Below, piece by piece: positions 13,647 through 14,542 of a stretch of DNA of 14,542 nucleotides. Position numbers and translations under genes: made by a program. The notes below the pieces were generated by a model, which was not told the DNA's origin, did not search any database, and was given only the letters and a program-made list of their open reading frames with translations. The DNA is from an uncultured Xanthomonas sp. (GTDB taxonomy: Bacteria; Pseudomonadota; Gammaproteobacteria; Xanthomonadales; Xanthomonadaceae): the NCBI GenBank assembly GCA_943912265.1, contig CALTTS010000037.1, positions 1 through 14,542 of the forward strand. The letters run 5' to 3'. Position 1 is the first letter of the stretch; every line of letters starts with the position of its first letter.

Positions 13647-14542
13647 GTTCGCTGCCGCACAGGCAGCTCAGAAAGTCCAGCAGCGCGTCGGTGGATCGTT
13701 CACCACGTTCGCTGCCGCACAGGCAGCTCAGAAAACGCACCACGGCGCGCTCGGACAAGCTGGTTCGTTCGCTGCCGCACAGGCAGCTCAGAAATTCCGC
13801 GAGCGCTTCGGTGTCGCGGATGGATTGTTCGCTGCCGCACAGGCAGCTCAGAAAGCGATGGCATCCCGCACGTCGTGCAGACCGGCGTTCGCTGCCGCAC
13901 AGGCAGCTCAGAAATCTGGACGATCCGGCAGGGCGGGAAGACGACGGTTCGCTGCCGCACAGGCAGCTCAGAAATGCTCGAAGCGAAGGCGCACGAGCTT
14001 CTCGACGTTCGCTGCCGCACAGGCAGCTCAGAAAATCCGGAACCGGCTCTTCAACGACCTGCCGATGTTCGCTGCCGCACAGGCAGCTCAGAAATCGTCA
14101 TGCGCGACCGAGTGCGGAATGGGGTAGTTCGCTGCCGCACAGGCAGCTCAGAAATTGAACTCCTGGCCGTTCAGCACGTTGTGGACGTTCGCTGCCGCAC
14201 AGGCAGCTCAGAAAACGTGCTGCACCAGGAACGTCCCGAACACATGGTTCGCTGCCGCACAGGCAGCTCAGAAATGGACGGCGAATCGCCGGGTTACCCG
14301 CGGTACGTTCGCTGCCGCACAGGCAGCTCAGAAATGGCGCACGCCATCAAGCACGAAGGCCTGTGCGTTCGCTGCCGCACAGGCAGCTCAGAAAGGCCAA
14401 GCCGCCGCCGATCCACATAAGCCACTTGTTCGCTGCCGCACAGGCAGCTCAGAAAGAATGCAAGGCGGCGCTGGAAGTGATGGCTGCGTTCGCTGCCGCA
14501 CAGGCAGCTCAGAAATCGTGGCCCTTGCTGCCAAGCTCCTCG
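13647..14542 (+). CRISPR. Type I-F CRISPR array, 15 repeats visible, truncated at window end
   Basis: Fifteen identical 28-bp repeats start at 13647, 13707, 13767, 13827, 13887, 13947, 14007, 14067, 14127, 14187, 14247, 14307, 14367, 14428 and 14488. Each begins GTTCGCTGCC, has the hairpin GCTGCC-GCACA-GGCAGC (six base pairs, five-base loop) and ends CTCAGAAA, the 8-base crRNA 5' handle left by Cas6f cutting. This is the type I-F repeat form. Spacers are 32 bp, except the thirteenth (14395-14427), which is 33 bp. The fifteenth (14516-14542) is cut by the window edge. The repeat orientation gives transcription on the plus strand, away from cas6f, with the leader at 13517-13646. No repeat shows degeneration, so the distal end of the array has not been reached. 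The spacers are all different. Confidence 0.99.

Noticed and set aside
13589..14420. Long open frames across the CRISPR array that encode repeated peptides such as SLPHRQLR, VRCRTGSSE and FAAAQAAQK.
   Set aside because: The 60-bp period is a multiple of three, so identical repeats keep any stop-free frame open. They are artefacts of the array; the frame ends where the 33-bp spacer breaks the period.

Overview
The window is high-GC proteobacterial DNA. It most likely comes from the gammaproteobacterial family Xanthomonadaceae (a Xanthomonas, Lysobacter or Luteimonas-like genome). The reasons are the GC-rich coding bias, an integron integrase that reads like the chromosomal Xanthomonas type, and canonical gammaproteobacterial type I-F cas genes. 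The genus assignment is inference.

Region 1 (1-1684) is the platform end of a chromosomal integron. An integron integrase gene (677-1684, +) diverges from a promoterless-looking gene cassette (1-521, read on the minus strand) carrying an OsmC-family gene. The cassette boundary at the attI side (GTTAGGC on the minus strand, 522-516) and the first part of the attC site (GCCTAAC on the minus strand, 56-50) are both visible. The stop codon of the OsmC gene lies inside the attC core. The attC site and any further cassettes run off the left edge.

Region 2 (1742-4941) is ordinary housekeeping or accessory chromosome. It has a zapE/AFG1-type ATPase and an alpha/beta hydrolase on the minus strand in an ATGA-overlapping pair, a divergent EamA-like ten-helix transporter on the plus strand, and a convergent membrane-anchored cytochrome c on the minus strand.

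Region 3 (5114-14542) is a complete type I-F (I-F1) CRISPR-Cas locus in the standard order: cas1, cas2-3 fusion, cas8f (csy1), cas5f (csy2), cas7f (csy3), cas6f (csy4), leader, CRISPR array. The genes overlap or lie very close (GTGA at cas1/cas2-3, ATGA at csy1/csy2), with one 87-bp gap before csy1. Adaptation (Cas1 and the Cas2 domain of Cas2-3), crRNA processing (Cas6f), surveillance (Cas8f/5f/7f/6f) and target destruction (the Cas3 part of Cas2-3) are all encoded, and all visible catalytic motifs are intact. The array starts at 13647 and has 15 identical 28-bp repeats before the window ends, so it is truncated on the right. The short leader holds a perfect match to the IHF consensus and a strong terminator-like hairpin.

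I do not see a previously undescribed system. The points most worth checking are the integron cassette, the leader layout, a probable misplaced start for csy1, a tyrosine-to-histidine change at the Cas6f active site, and the targets of the spacers.
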